Source of the DNA: Mesorhizobium jarvisii
GTDB lineage: Bacteria > Pseudomonadota > Alphaproteobacteria > Rhizobiales > Rhizobiaceae
Direction: 5' to 3'
DNA: 64,000 nt
NCBI RefSeq assembly: GCF_003601985.1
Contig: NZ_QZXA01000009.1
Location: forward strand, 1 to 64,000
Under the pieces are notes generated by a model. That model did no database searches, was not told the DNA's origin, and was given only the letters and a program-made list of their open reading frames with translations. This document shows positions 54,036 to 63,144 of the stretch, one piece after another (position 1 is the stretch's first letter; each line of letters opens with the position of its first letter). The position numbers and the translations under genes are program-made.

Positions 54036-56318
54036 ATGTCCGTTCAGTCCGCGGCCGCAGATGTCGACGTTGACCTCAGGCAGCTCTTCGCCAGCCTGGC
54101 GAGGAACTGGCTGCGCATATTGCTCTTCGTTCTGGTGGTGACCGGTCTGGCGTTTGCGTTCGCTTCATTCGCGACCAAGCATTACAAGGCCCAGACGCAG
54201 GTGGAAATCGCCCCGCGCGAATCCATCTATACCCGTCCGGCCGGCAGCAACAATGATGGCGACAAGCCGATCCTGGATGAACAAGGCGTCGCCACCCAGG
54301 TCCAGATCATTTCGTCCAACGAAATCCTCAAGCAGGTGGCGCAGAAACTCGGCCTGGCGCGGCTGCGTGAGTTCGACGAAACGATCAACATGTCGGCGCT
54401 CAGCCGCGTGCTGATCCTGCTTGGGCTGAAGAACGATCCGATGGATGTTCCGGCCGACGAACGCGTGTTGAAGAAGATGCGCGAGAAGCTCAACGTCTTC
54501 GGCGTTGAAAAGACCCGCATCATCGCCATCGAGTTCTCCTCCGAGGATCCCAAGCTCGCCGCCGCCATCCCCGACGCGATTGCCGCTGCCTATATTGCGG
54601 GGCAGGGCGCGGCCAAGAGCGAATCGAACACCGCCGCCGCGGACTTTCTGGCGCCCGAGATCGCCGACCTGTCGAAGCAGGTCAGGGATGCCGAGGCCAA
54701 GGTCGCGGCCTACCGCGCGCAGTCCGACCTGCTGATGGGCGGCAACAATGCCACCTTGGCCACCCAGCAGTTGGCCGAGCTGTCGACGGAATTGTCGCGG
54801 GTGCGGGCCAATCGCGCCGCGGCCGAAGGCACCGCCGACAGCGTGCGCAAGGCGCTGCAGAATGGCGGCTCGCTGGATTCGCTGCCCGAAGTGCTGTCGT
54901 CCGACCTGATCCAGCGTTTGCGGGAACGGCAGGCCGAGCTGCGCGCCACCATCGCCGATCTGTCGACGACGATGCTCGACAATCATCCGCGCGTTCGCGC
55001 CGCCAAATCACAGCTCGCCGATCTCGACGCGCAGATACGCAACGAAGCCCAGAAGATCATGAAGGGCCTGGTGATGCAGGCCGATGCCGCCAAGGCGCGC
55101 GAAAGCCAGCTCGTCTCCGACGTCAACCAACTGAAGGCGGCTTCGGCGCAAGCCGGTGAGCAGCAGGTCGATCTCGACGCGCTGCAGCGCGACGCCGCCG
55201 CCAAGCGCCAGCAGCTCGAGCTCTATTTGACCAATTACCGCGAGGCAGCTTCGCGTCAGGACCGCAATTATGTGCCGGTCGACGCCCGCGTCGCCTCACC
55301 GGCTTCGGTGCCCTCCGAGCCATACTTCCCCAAGGTTGGGCCGATCGTTGGCGCGGCTGCTGCGGCTTCGCTTCTGCTGGCAGCCATATTCACGTTGCTC
55401 AGGGAACTCTTCTCGGGCCGCGCCATGCGCCCGGCCCCAGGCGCCCGTTTTGCGCCGATCGACGAAGTGGCTATGCCGGCAACTGCGCGCCAGCAGCCGG
55501 ACGCCCCGGAGCCATCTGCCCGCCTGGAGCCGGCTGTCGCCAGCGCGTTCGCCGATCGTGGCGCCGAGGCGCAATGGCCCGAAGCGGTCACGGAACCGCA
55601 GATGGCGGAGCAGTCGCGGCCCGTTGCCGAGCCCGAGCCTGCCGTCAAGGCAGAGCCTGTCGCCGAAGTCGAATCGGTTGCCGAGCCGGAGCCGGTTGTC
55701 GAGGTCCAGAGGCCGCGCTCGGTGCTCGGTGAGATCGACATCGAGAAGGCCGCGGAAAAGCTGATCGCCAGCGGGGCCGCCCGCGCCATATTCGTTTCGC
55801 CCGAAGGCGACGAGGCAGCCGCGTCGGCGATCCTGGTGGCGCGCGAAGTGTCCGACGCCGGCCTGCGCGTCCTGTTGCTCGACCTCACCGCCTCGGGCGC
55901 TGCCTCACGGCCGATGCTGGACAGCGGGCTTTTACCGGGGATCACCGACCTGCTCGCCTCGCAGGCGCAGTTCAGCGACGTGATCCATGCCGATCTCTAT
56001 TCTGATTGCCACGTCATTCCCGTCGGCACCGCCGATCCGGTCCGCGCCATGCGCGCCGCCGACCGGCTGCCGATCATCATGCAGTCGTTGACCACCGCCT
56101 ATGATCTGGTGGTGGTCGAATGCGGGCCGGCCGACGCGCAAGGCATCAGCCGTCTGGGAGCCGAAGCCACCGAGGTGTTCCTGTCCATGCTTGAACCGGA
56201 TGACGAGGTCACCAAGGCCGCGGTTAAGCTGATCGAAAGCGGTTATCCCGACCTGACGCTGGTGACGCCGCTTGGCCACGAGCCGCCGGGCACTCCGGGA
56301 CGGCGCTCCGCGGCCTGA
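54036..56318 (+). CDS. Wzc/GumC-like polysaccharide co-polymerase with degenerate P-loop domain
   Basis: 760 residues. Wzz domain with TM1 at about 25-45, a long periplasmic coiled coil (about 200-420), TM2 at about 434-456, a Pro/Glu/Ala-rich linker (about 465-560), and a C-terminal BY-kinase-like domain. In that domain the Walker A position reads SPEGDEAAAS with no GKS/T, Walker A-prime is LLLDLTASG, and there is no terminal tyrosine cluster. AGGA 6 bases upstream supports the ATG. Probably sets chain length and export but not by tyrosine kinase activity. Confidence 0.88.
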   Translation: MSVQSAAADVDVDLRQLFASLARNWLRILLFVLVVTGLAFAFASFATKHYKAQTQVEIAPRESIYTRPAGSNNDGDKPILDEQGVATQVQIISSNEILKQVAQKLGLARLREFDETINMSALSRVLILLGLKNDPMDVPADERVLKKMREKLNVFGVEKTRIIAIEFSSEDPKLAAAIPDAIAAAYIAGQGAAKSESNTAAADFLAPEIADLSKQVRDAEAKVAAYRAQSDLLMGGNNATLATQQLAELSTELSRVRANRAAAEGTADSVRKALQNGGSLDSLPEVLSSDLIQRLRERQAELRATIADLSTTMLDNHPRVRAAKSQLADLDAQIRNEAQKIMKGLVMQADAAKARESQLVSDVNQLKAASAQAGEQQVDLDALQRDAAAKRQQLELYLTNYREAASRQDRNYVPVDARVASPASVPSEPYFPKVGPIVGAAAAASLLLAAIFTLLRELFSGRAMRPAPGARFAPIDEVAMPATARQQPDAPEPSARLEPAVASAFADRGAEAQWPEAVTEPQMAEQSRPVAEPEPAVKAEPVAEVESVAEPEPVVEVQRPRSVLGEIDIEKAAEKLIASGAARAIFVSPEGDEAAASAILVAREVSDAGLRVLLLDLTASGAASRPMLDSGLLPGITDLLASQAQFSDVIHADLYSDCHVIPVGTADPVRAMRAADRLPIIMQSLTTAYDLVVVECGPADAQGISRLGAEATEVFLSMLEPDDEVTKAAVKLIESGYPDLTLVTPLGHEPPGTPGRRSAA

Positions 56319-56334
56319 AACCCGCGCGCTCGGC

Positions 56335-57171
56335 CTATCCCAGCTCCAGAGTCGTCACGCCGAACACCCTCTTGGCATCGAGCTTCGGCGGCGAGCCCTT
56401 GTACATGCGGGTGGTGCTGAAGGTCGGTGAGAAACCGGCCGCCTCGAGCGCCGCGATGAAATCCACCTGGGTAGTCGGCACGTCGATGTTCAATTCGCCA
56501 CCCTCGCATGCGCCCGCCAGCTCCCCGAGCAATTCAAGCGCGGTCGGCACGTTGTCGGCGAAGAGTGGGCCGATCTTGAAGCCGCTGCGACAGGATCGCG
56601 CCACCGCGTAGCCGGCCGTTCCCCGCGAAGTGATCGCCGCCACGGCATGATGTGGCGGCAGCAGCCATCGCTGCATGAATGAGCGCCGGGGCGCAGGAAA
56701 ACAAAGCGCATCGTAGGCGATGATGTCGGGCACCGGCTGCGCGGTCACGATACGAGGCCGCTCGGCGCCGGCGGGCAGGGAAGCAGGGCGTCCGCTGTAG
56801 CGGATGGTCTCGCAGACCGGCATGAACCCCTTGCTCCGGTAGTTGGCCTGCTGTTCCTGGACGCCATCGAGGCCGATGGTGCGCCCGGCCAGCCTGTCCA
56901 TGCCCGCGGTCCACACCGCCTTGCCGTAGCCCTTGCCGCGCATGTCCGGGCGGCAGATGTAGAGGCCGATGAAACCGAAATCCTGCCCATAGGCTACCGC
57001 CGAGATCGCGGCGACCATGTCGTCCCCGACAAAGGCACCGATGAAGCCTTCCTGGTCCGCCGCCTGAAACATCGCAGCATCTTCAAGGCCGGGATTCCAG
57101 CCCTCCGCAGCCGCCCAGTCGATGAGGCCGGACAATTCCCCCAGCGACAGCGTGCGGATGGTTCGATTCAT
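56335..57171 (-). CDS. GNAT acetyltransferase with YitH-type C-terminal domain
   Basis: 278 residues. An N-terminal GNAT domain (about 5-130) with the acetyl-CoA loop RPDMRGKGYGKAVW, and a second C-terminal domain with PAPRRSFMQRWL and FKIGPLFADNVPTALELL, as in YitH/HslR-associated GNATs. Acceptor unknown. ATG 57171 is preferred over GTG 57180 because GGAG is 8 bases upstream. The last gene of the racemase-ABC operon. Confidence 0.82.
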   Translation of the reverse strand: MNRTIRTLSLGELSGLIDWAAAEGWNPGLEDAAMFQAADQEGFIGAFVGDDMVAAISAVAYGQDFGFIGLYICRPDMRGKGYGKAVWTAGMDRLAGRTIGLDGVQEQQANYRSKGFMPVCETIRYSGRPASLPAGAERPRIVTAQPVPDIIAYDALCFPAPRRSFMQRWLLPPHHAVAAITSRGTAGYAVARSCRSGFKIGPLFADNVPTALELLGELAGACEGGELNIDVPTTQVDFIAALEAAGFSPTFSTTRMYKGSPPKLDAKRVFGVTTLELG

Positions 57172-57176
57172 GGTGC

Positions 57177-57929
57177 TCACTCCGCGGCGACTGCTCCGGG
57201 CGAGAACGATTTCAGCATACCGCGATAGGGCTTGGCCAGCGGGCTGGCGTAGGCGCCGCGCTTCGATGTCGAAAGGCCGAGCGCGATGAGCGCTTCGGCC
57301 TGCTTGATCGCGGCGCCCACACCGTCGATGACAGGCAGTCCGAAATCCGCCTGCAACTGGTGCGCAAGGTCTGCCATGCCGGCGCAGCCAAGCACGATCG
57401 CCTCGGCACGATCCTCCTCCACGGCCCGGGCGATCTCGTCGCGCAGCTTGCCGATCGCGCCTGACGCCGGGTCCTCGAGCGCCAGCACCGGAATGTCGGC
57501 GGCCCGCACACGCGCCCGTCCAGTCATGCCGTAGCGCTGCACCAGCCCTTCCACCGGCACGCGCGAGCGTTCGGTGGTGGTGACGACGGTGAAGCGCTGG
57601 GCGATGAAGGAGGCCATGCTGAGTGCCGCCTCGCAGATGCCGATGACCGGAATGGCGGCCATGGCCCGCGCGGCGTCGAGCCCGGTGTCGTCGAAGCAGG
57701 CGATGACCGCCGCCTGCACGCCACGGCGTTCGCCGGCGGCGATCTCCATCAAAAGGCCGGGCACGGCCAGCGCCTCGTCATAATAGCCTTCGATCGAGGC
57801 CGGCCCCGTGGACGAGGTGACAGCGATGATTTCGGTCCAGGCGCCGGCGACGCCGCGTGCGGCCGCCGCGATCGTCTCGGTCATGCTCGCCGTCGTGTTG
57901 GGGTTCACCACCAGGATCTGCACGGTCAT
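57177..57929 (-). CDS. Aspartate/glutamate/hydantoin racemase family protein
   Basis: 250 residues. VNPNTTASMTETI at the N-terminus, and the two catalytic cysteines at 78 (ACFDDTG) and 182 (GCAGM) identify a two-base racemase of the HyuE/HydR group. Likely substrates are 5-substituted hydantoins, aspartate or allantoin-like compounds. Its start overlaps the permease stop by four bases. Confidence 0.87.
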   Translation of the reverse strand: MTVQILVVNPNTTASMTETIAAAARGVAGAWTEIIAVTSSTGPASIEGYYDEALAVPGLLMEIAAGERRGVQAAVIACFDDTGLDAARAMAAIPVIGICEAALSMASFIAQRFTVVTTTERSRVPVEGLVQRYGMTGRARVRAADIPVLALEDPASGAIGKLRDEIARAVEEDRAEAIVLGCAGMADLAHQLQADFGLPVIDGVGAAIKQAEALIALGLSTSKRGAYASPLAKPYRGMLKSFSPGAVAAE

Positions 57930-58744
57930 GCTCTCGCCCGGCGGCGGCCGACATAGAGGATGGCGCCCAGCGTCGCCAGGATCACCAGGAAGGAGAACAC
58001 CGTGGTCACCGTGCCCAGCGCGTAGAGCACCGGCGTCGTGACATTGGTGGTCATGCCGTAGATCTCGAGCGGCAGCGTGTTGAAGGTTCCCGATGTCATC
58101 AACGTGCGGGCGAACTCGTCATAGGAGAGCGTGAAGCCGAACAGGCCGACGCCGATCAGGCTCGGCGCGATCATCGGCAGCACGACATGGACGAAGGTCT
58201 GCCAGGAGGTGGCGCCGAGATCGCGCGCGGCCTCCTCATAGGCCGGCGAGAAGCGGTTGAAGACGGCGAACATGATGAGCACGCCGAACGGCAAGGTCCA
58301 GGTCAGATGCGCGCCGAAGGCCGAGGTATACCAGGCGGGCCGCAAGCCGACTTGCTGGAAGACCACGCCGATGCCCAGCGAAATGATGATGGAGGGCACG
58401 ACGAGACTGGCGACCGCCAGATAGAACAGGGCGGTGGCACCGCGAAACTTCCGGCGGAAGGCAAGGCCTGCCAGCAGCGACACGACGACGGTAACGATCA
58501 TCACCATCAAGCCGAGCACCAGCGAGCGCTTGAAGCTGCCGCCGAAATCGCCGACCGACTGGCGCTCGAACAGATTGGCGAACCAGTGCAGCGACACACC
58601 GTTGAGCGGGAAGGTGAGGCCACCGGTCTCGCCCTGGAACGACAGGATCAGGATCGCCGACAGTGGACCGTAGAGGAACAGCACGAACAGCGCGAAGAAG
58701 GCCGCCAGCACGTAGAATTCGAGGGTGCGTTTTTCGTGGCTCAC
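57926..58744 (-). CDS. ABC transporter permease (PotC-like)
   Basis: 272 residues, six helices, BPD_transp_1 domain with the EAA loop EEAARDLGATSWQTFVHVVLPMIAPSLI in outline. Second membrane subunit of the polyamine-type importer. GTG start one base beyond the preceding permease stop. Substrate is not determined by sequence. Confidence 0.9.
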   Translation of the reverse strand: MSHEKRTLEFYVLAAFFALFVLFLYGPLSAILILSFQGETGGLTFPLNGVSLHWFANLFERQSVGDFGGSFKRSLVLGLMVMIVTVVVSLLAGLAFRRKFRGATALFYLAVASLVVPSIIISLGIGVVFQQVGLRPAWYTSAFGAHLTWTLPFGVLIMFAVFNRFSPAYEEAARDLGATSWQTFVHVVLPMIAPSLIGVGLFGFTLSYDEFARTLMTSGTFNTLPLEIYGMTTNVTTPVLYALGTVTTVFSFLVILATLGAILYVGRRRARA

Positions 58745-58745
58745 G

Positions 58746-59657
58746 TCAAAGCTCCCGGCGGATATCGACGATGCGCAGAATGCCGGCGACCATCAAGAGC
58801 ACCAGCACCAAAAGCACCACGGCGTTGGCGGCGGCGGCCGGATATTGCAGCAGCGACATCTGGTTCTTCATCATCAGCGCCACGGAAGCGCTCTGGCCGC
58901 CCGACATCACTTGCACGGTGGAGAAATCCGCCATCACCAGCGTGACGACGAAGATGGTGCCGATCGCCATGCCGGGCTTGGCCAGTGGAATGATGACGTT
59001 CCAAAGCACCTGCCAGCCGGAGGCGCCGGCATCGCGCGCGGCCTCGACCAGCGAGCGGTCGATGCGCATCAGCGTGTTGAAGATCGGCGTCACCATGAAC
59101 AGCGTGTAGAGATGCACCATGGCCAGCACGACCGCGAATTCGGAATAGAGCAGCCATTCGATGGGCTTTGGCACCAGACCCATATGCACCAGCGTCGAGT
59201 TGATCAGCCCGTTGCGGCCGAGCACCGGGATCCATGAGATCATGCGGATGATGTTGGAGGTCAGGAACGGCACGGTGCAGACCAGGAACAGCACCATCTG
59301 CATTGCCGTGGTGCGGATGTGGAAGGCGAGGAAATAGGCGACCCAGAAGCCGATGAACAAGGTCAGCGCCCAGACGATGGCCGCGAATTTGATGGTATTG
59401 AGATAGGTCTTCCAGGTGACCCAGGAGCCCAGCACGTCGGAATAGTTGGTTGTCAGGAAATCCGGATACATGGCTGCGAAGTCGTAATCCCAGAAGGACA
59501 CGACGACGATCATGATGATGGGCAAAAGCAGGAACGCGCCGAGGATCAGCGCGAGCGGAGCCGACTGCAGATAGGGCGTGACGGCACCGAGCGAAAAGCG
59601 GCGGCGACGCCCGGTGGGACTGGCGGCTATGGTGGGGCGTTCGAGGGCGACTGTCAT
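58746..59657 (-). CDS. ABC transporter permease (PotB-like)
   Basis: 303 residues, six helices; EAA loop VEAARDAGASGWQVLWNVIIPLAKPGM in outline. The N-terminal tail RRRFSLGAVTPYLQSAP precedes helix 1. First membrane subunit, coupled to the next permease with a one-base gap. Confidence 0.9.
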   Translation of the reverse strand: MTVALERPTIAASPTGRRRRFSLGAVTPYLQSAPLALILGAFLLLPIIMIVVVSFWDYDFAAMYPDFLTTNYSDVLGSWVTWKTYLNTIKFAAIVWALTLFIGFWVAYFLAFHIRTTAMQMVLFLVCTVPFLTSNIIRMISWIPVLGRNGLINSTLVHMGLVPKPIEWLLYSEFAVVLAMVHLYTLFMVTPIFNTLMRIDRSLVEAARDAGASGWQVLWNVIIPLAKPGMAIGTIFVVTLVMADFSTVQVMSGGQSASVALMMKNQMSLLQYPAAAANAVVLLVLVLLMVAGILRIVDIRREL

Positions 59658-59698
59658 CTAGGCTCTCGGTGCGGGTTTGCTGTCCGGGCGGAGCTGCC

Positions 59699-59728
59699 TT
59701 CCCCTTCCCCAGGGGGAGAAGGGGAAGA
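59699..59728 (-). repeat. Intercistronic palindrome between binding protein and permease genes
   Basis: CTTCCCCTTCCCC (59699-59711) faces GGGGGAGAAGGGGAAG (59713-59728) as an imperfect inverted repeat. It resembles the CTTCTCCC palindrome at 199-221. In mRNA it would fold just after the abundant binding-protein gene. Confidence 0.65.
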
Positions 59729-59745
59729 GGAGAGGCGCTTGTTCC

Positions 59746-61044
59746 TTACGCCGCGATGAACTCGTTCCAGCGCTTCACCATGTAGCGGTCCTCGTCCATC
59801 ACCGAGTTCCAGCAGGCGACCTTGCCCATGCGCTCCTCGAAAGAGCCGCCATCGCGAACGGCGCCGGCCTTCTCCATGACGGTGCCGTCCGGTGCCTTGA
59901 TCTCGCCCTTGGCCGGCTTGCCCTCGATCCAGTAGCCCCACTCGTCCTCGGTCATGAACTTCTTGGCCGAGACCATGTTGGCCGAGTAGTAGCCCTGGCG
60001 GTTGAGGTAGCCGCCAACCCAGCCCGACGTGTACCAGTTGATGTATTCGTAGGCAGCATCGAGCTCCGCGCCCTTGAGGTGGGCGGCAAGGCCGAGACCG
60101 CCGCCCCATGAGCGGTAGCCTTCCTTGAGCGGCTGGAAGCGGCAAGGGATGCCCTTGGAGCGCACGGCGGCCACCGCCGGCGACCACATGGACTGGATGA
60201 CCACTTCGCCCGATGCCATCAGATTCACGCTCTCGTCGAAGGACTTCCAGAAGGCGCGGAATTGGCCGCCTTGCTTGGCCTTGATCAGGAAGTCGATCGT
60301 CTTGTCGATCTCGTCCTTGGTCATGTTGCCCTTGTCGGCATATTTGATGTTACCCATGGCTTCCATGATCATGGCGGCGTCCATGATGCCGATGGACGGG
60401 ATGTTGAGGATGGCGGTCTTGCCCTTGAAGGCCGGGTCCATGATGTCGGCCCAGGTTGTGATGTCGCGGCCGACGAGGTCGGGGCGGATGCCCAGCGTGT
60501 CGGCGTTGTAGATGGTGGGCACCATGGTGAACCAGTTGGTCGGCGCCTTGGCGAAGGTCTTGGAGTCCTGCGCCTCGACGTAGCCCACCGTGTGTGGCGC
60601 CGTGCCCTGGGCGATCACGCTGTCGGGAGTGAGTTTGCCGGTTTTGAACAGCGGCACCAGCTCGTCGTAATATTTCAGCTTGCTGACATCCATCGGCTGC
60701 AGCACGCCGGTGGGGAACACCTTCTTGCAGATCCAGTATTCGATATCGGCGATGTCGTAGCTGTCGGGCTGGGTCACAGCGCGCTGGGCGGCGGCGTCGG
60801 AATCGGTTGCCGTCATCTCCAGCGTGATGCCGAGGTCAGCCTTGCACTTGTCGGCAATGGCGTTGAGGTTCGACACGCCGGTGCCAAACTGGCGAAGCGT
60901 GATGTTGGACTGCGCCCAGATGGTCGGGAAGCCCGTGATGACGCCCGAGCCGGCGGCGAAGCCGACCGCGGCCGCACCCGTCTTGAGCAGCGAGCGGCGC
61001 GAGATGCCAGTCTTGTTTTGCTTGGGTTGCATTGTGTCTGTCAT
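59746..61044 (-). CDS. ABC transporter substrate-binding protein (PotD-like, Tat signal)
   Basis: 432 residues. A twin-arginine signal, SRRSLLKTGAAAVGFAAGSG, then an extracellular solute-binding domain (family 1/8) with LRQFGTGVSNLNAIADKC, SYDIADIEYWI, and the C-terminal CWNSVMDEDRYMVKRWNEF. Folded export via Tat is frequent in rhizobial PotD homologues. GGGGA lies 6 bases before ATG 61044. Ligand unknown. Confidence 0.9.
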   Translation of the reverse strand: MTDTMQPKQNKTGISRRSLLKTGAAAVGFAAGSGVITGFPTIWAQSNITLRQFGTGVSNLNAIADKCKADLGITLEMTATDSDAAAQRAVTQPDSYDIADIEYWICKKVFPTGVLQPMDVSKLKYYDELVPLFKTGKLTPDSVIAQGTAPHTVGYVEAQDSKTFAKAPTNWFTMVPTIYNADTLGIRPDLVGRDITTWADIMDPAFKGKTAILNIPSIGIMDAAMIMEAMGNIKYADKGNMTKDEIDKTIDFLIKAKQGGQFRAFWKSFDESVNLMASGEVVIQSMWSPAVAAVRSKGIPCRFQPLKEGYRSWGGGLGLAAHLKGAELDAAYEYINWYTSGWVGGYLNRQGYYSANMVSAKKFMTEDEWGYWIEGKPAKGEIKAPDGTVMEKAGAVRDGGSFEERMGKVACWNSVMDEDRYMVKRWNEFIAA

Positions 61045-61078
61045 GTCTATTCCCCTGTCTTGTTTTGCTTGGTTGATC

Positions 61079-62167
<1,089 letters not shown>

Positions 62168-62291
62168 TCAGGCTTCCCCGTTTGGTCGCATTAACCAATG
62201 CATCATGCGTGCCAATATCGGGGTGACTGGCCAAACATTTGAATTGTCTAGAAAATCAGGCCTGTCGGCCGTTGCCTATCTGGCGGGCGGC

Positions 62292-62308
62292 TTTGTGCAT
62301 TGCACAAA
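62292..62308. promoter_or_regulatory. Predicted GntR operator 1
   Basis: TTTGTGCATTGCACAAA, a perfect 8-1-8 palindrome, in the divergent potA-gntR region. Confidence 0.7.
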
Positions 62309-62318
62309 TTATGGGCGA

Positions 62319-62337
62319 TTGTGCGCGATATGCACAA
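62319..62337. promoter_or_regulatory. Predicted GntR operator 2
   Basis: TTGTGCGCGATATGCACAA, a 6-7-6 inverted repeat whose arms (TTGTGC/GCACAA) are those of operator 1. Centre-to-centre distance is 28 bases. Confidence 0.6.
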
Positions 62338-62430
62338 AAATCGTATGCAATCTTTTTCGGCTTTGTGTTCACTTTGCCTCTCGTGCGCAGACGGCGAGTC
62401 GCGTTAGAAGGGTGCGGGAACATCATCGCC

Positions 62431-63141
62431 ATGAATATTGCCGATCACATCTATTCCACCGATAGCGCCAACCAGGATCGCGCGCAGGCGATCCGCGACA
62501 ATCTGCGCGACGCCATCGTCGACCGCCGGCTGGCGCCGGGCACCAAGCTGTCGGAGGGCGAGGTCGGCACGCTGTTCGATGTGTCGCGCACCGTGGCACG
62601 CGCGGCCCTGCAGATGTTGTCCTTCGAAGGCCTGGTGCGCACGGAGCGCAACCGCGGCGCGTTCGTCGCCAACCCCTCGCCCGAGGAGGCGCGCCAGGTG
62701 TTCGCCTCGCGCCGGCTGATCGAGCCCGGGATTGCTATTGCCGCCTGCGGGCGCGTCACATCGGCCGACATCGCCGCCTTCAGGGCTCAACTCGACGAGG
62801 AGGGCCGCTTCATCGCCGAACGCGGTCCGACCGCGCGGCGTTCCGAGATCAAGGCGTCCGGCGATTTCCATCTGCTGCTTGCTTCGGTCGCCGGCAACGC
62901 AATCCTGCAGCGCTTCATGGAGGAACTGGTCGCGCGCTCCTCGCTTGTCATCGCGCTTTATGGGCGGTCTGGCGTGTCAGCCTGCGGGCACAGCGAGCAT
63001 ACCGAAATTGTCGGCGCGCTGGAGAGCAGCGATTGCGAACGGGCCAGCCAGCTGATGCTGCACCACATCGACCATATCGAGGCCGATCTCGATCTGCGCG
63101 TCAGGGCGGGGCCGGCGCTTCGCGAGGCTCTCAATTTCTGA
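62431..63141 (+). CDS. GntR family regulator (FCD subfamily)
   Basis: 236 residues. Winged helix with LSEGEVGTLFDVSRTVARAALQMLSFEGLV, then an FCD domain with SGDFHLLLASVAGN and the C-terminal EHTEIVGALESSDCERASQLMLHHIDHIEADL. Likely local regulator of the divergent ABC-racemase operon. ATG 62431 is chosen by family length; upstream in-frame starts would cover the operators. Convergent with the GNAT gene, 3 bases apart. Confidence 0.87.
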   Translation: MNIADHIYSTDSANQDRAQAIRDNLRDAIVDRRLAPGTKLSEGEVGTLFDVSRTVARAALQMLSFEGLVRTERNRGAFVANPSPEEARQVFASRRLIEPGIAIAACGRVTSADIAAFRAQLDEEGRFIAERGPTARRSEIKASGDFHLLLASVAGNAILQRFMEELVARSSLVIALYGRSGVSACGHSEHTEIVGALESSDCERASQLMLHHIDHIEADLDLRVRAGPALREALNF

Positions 63142-63144
63142 CGG

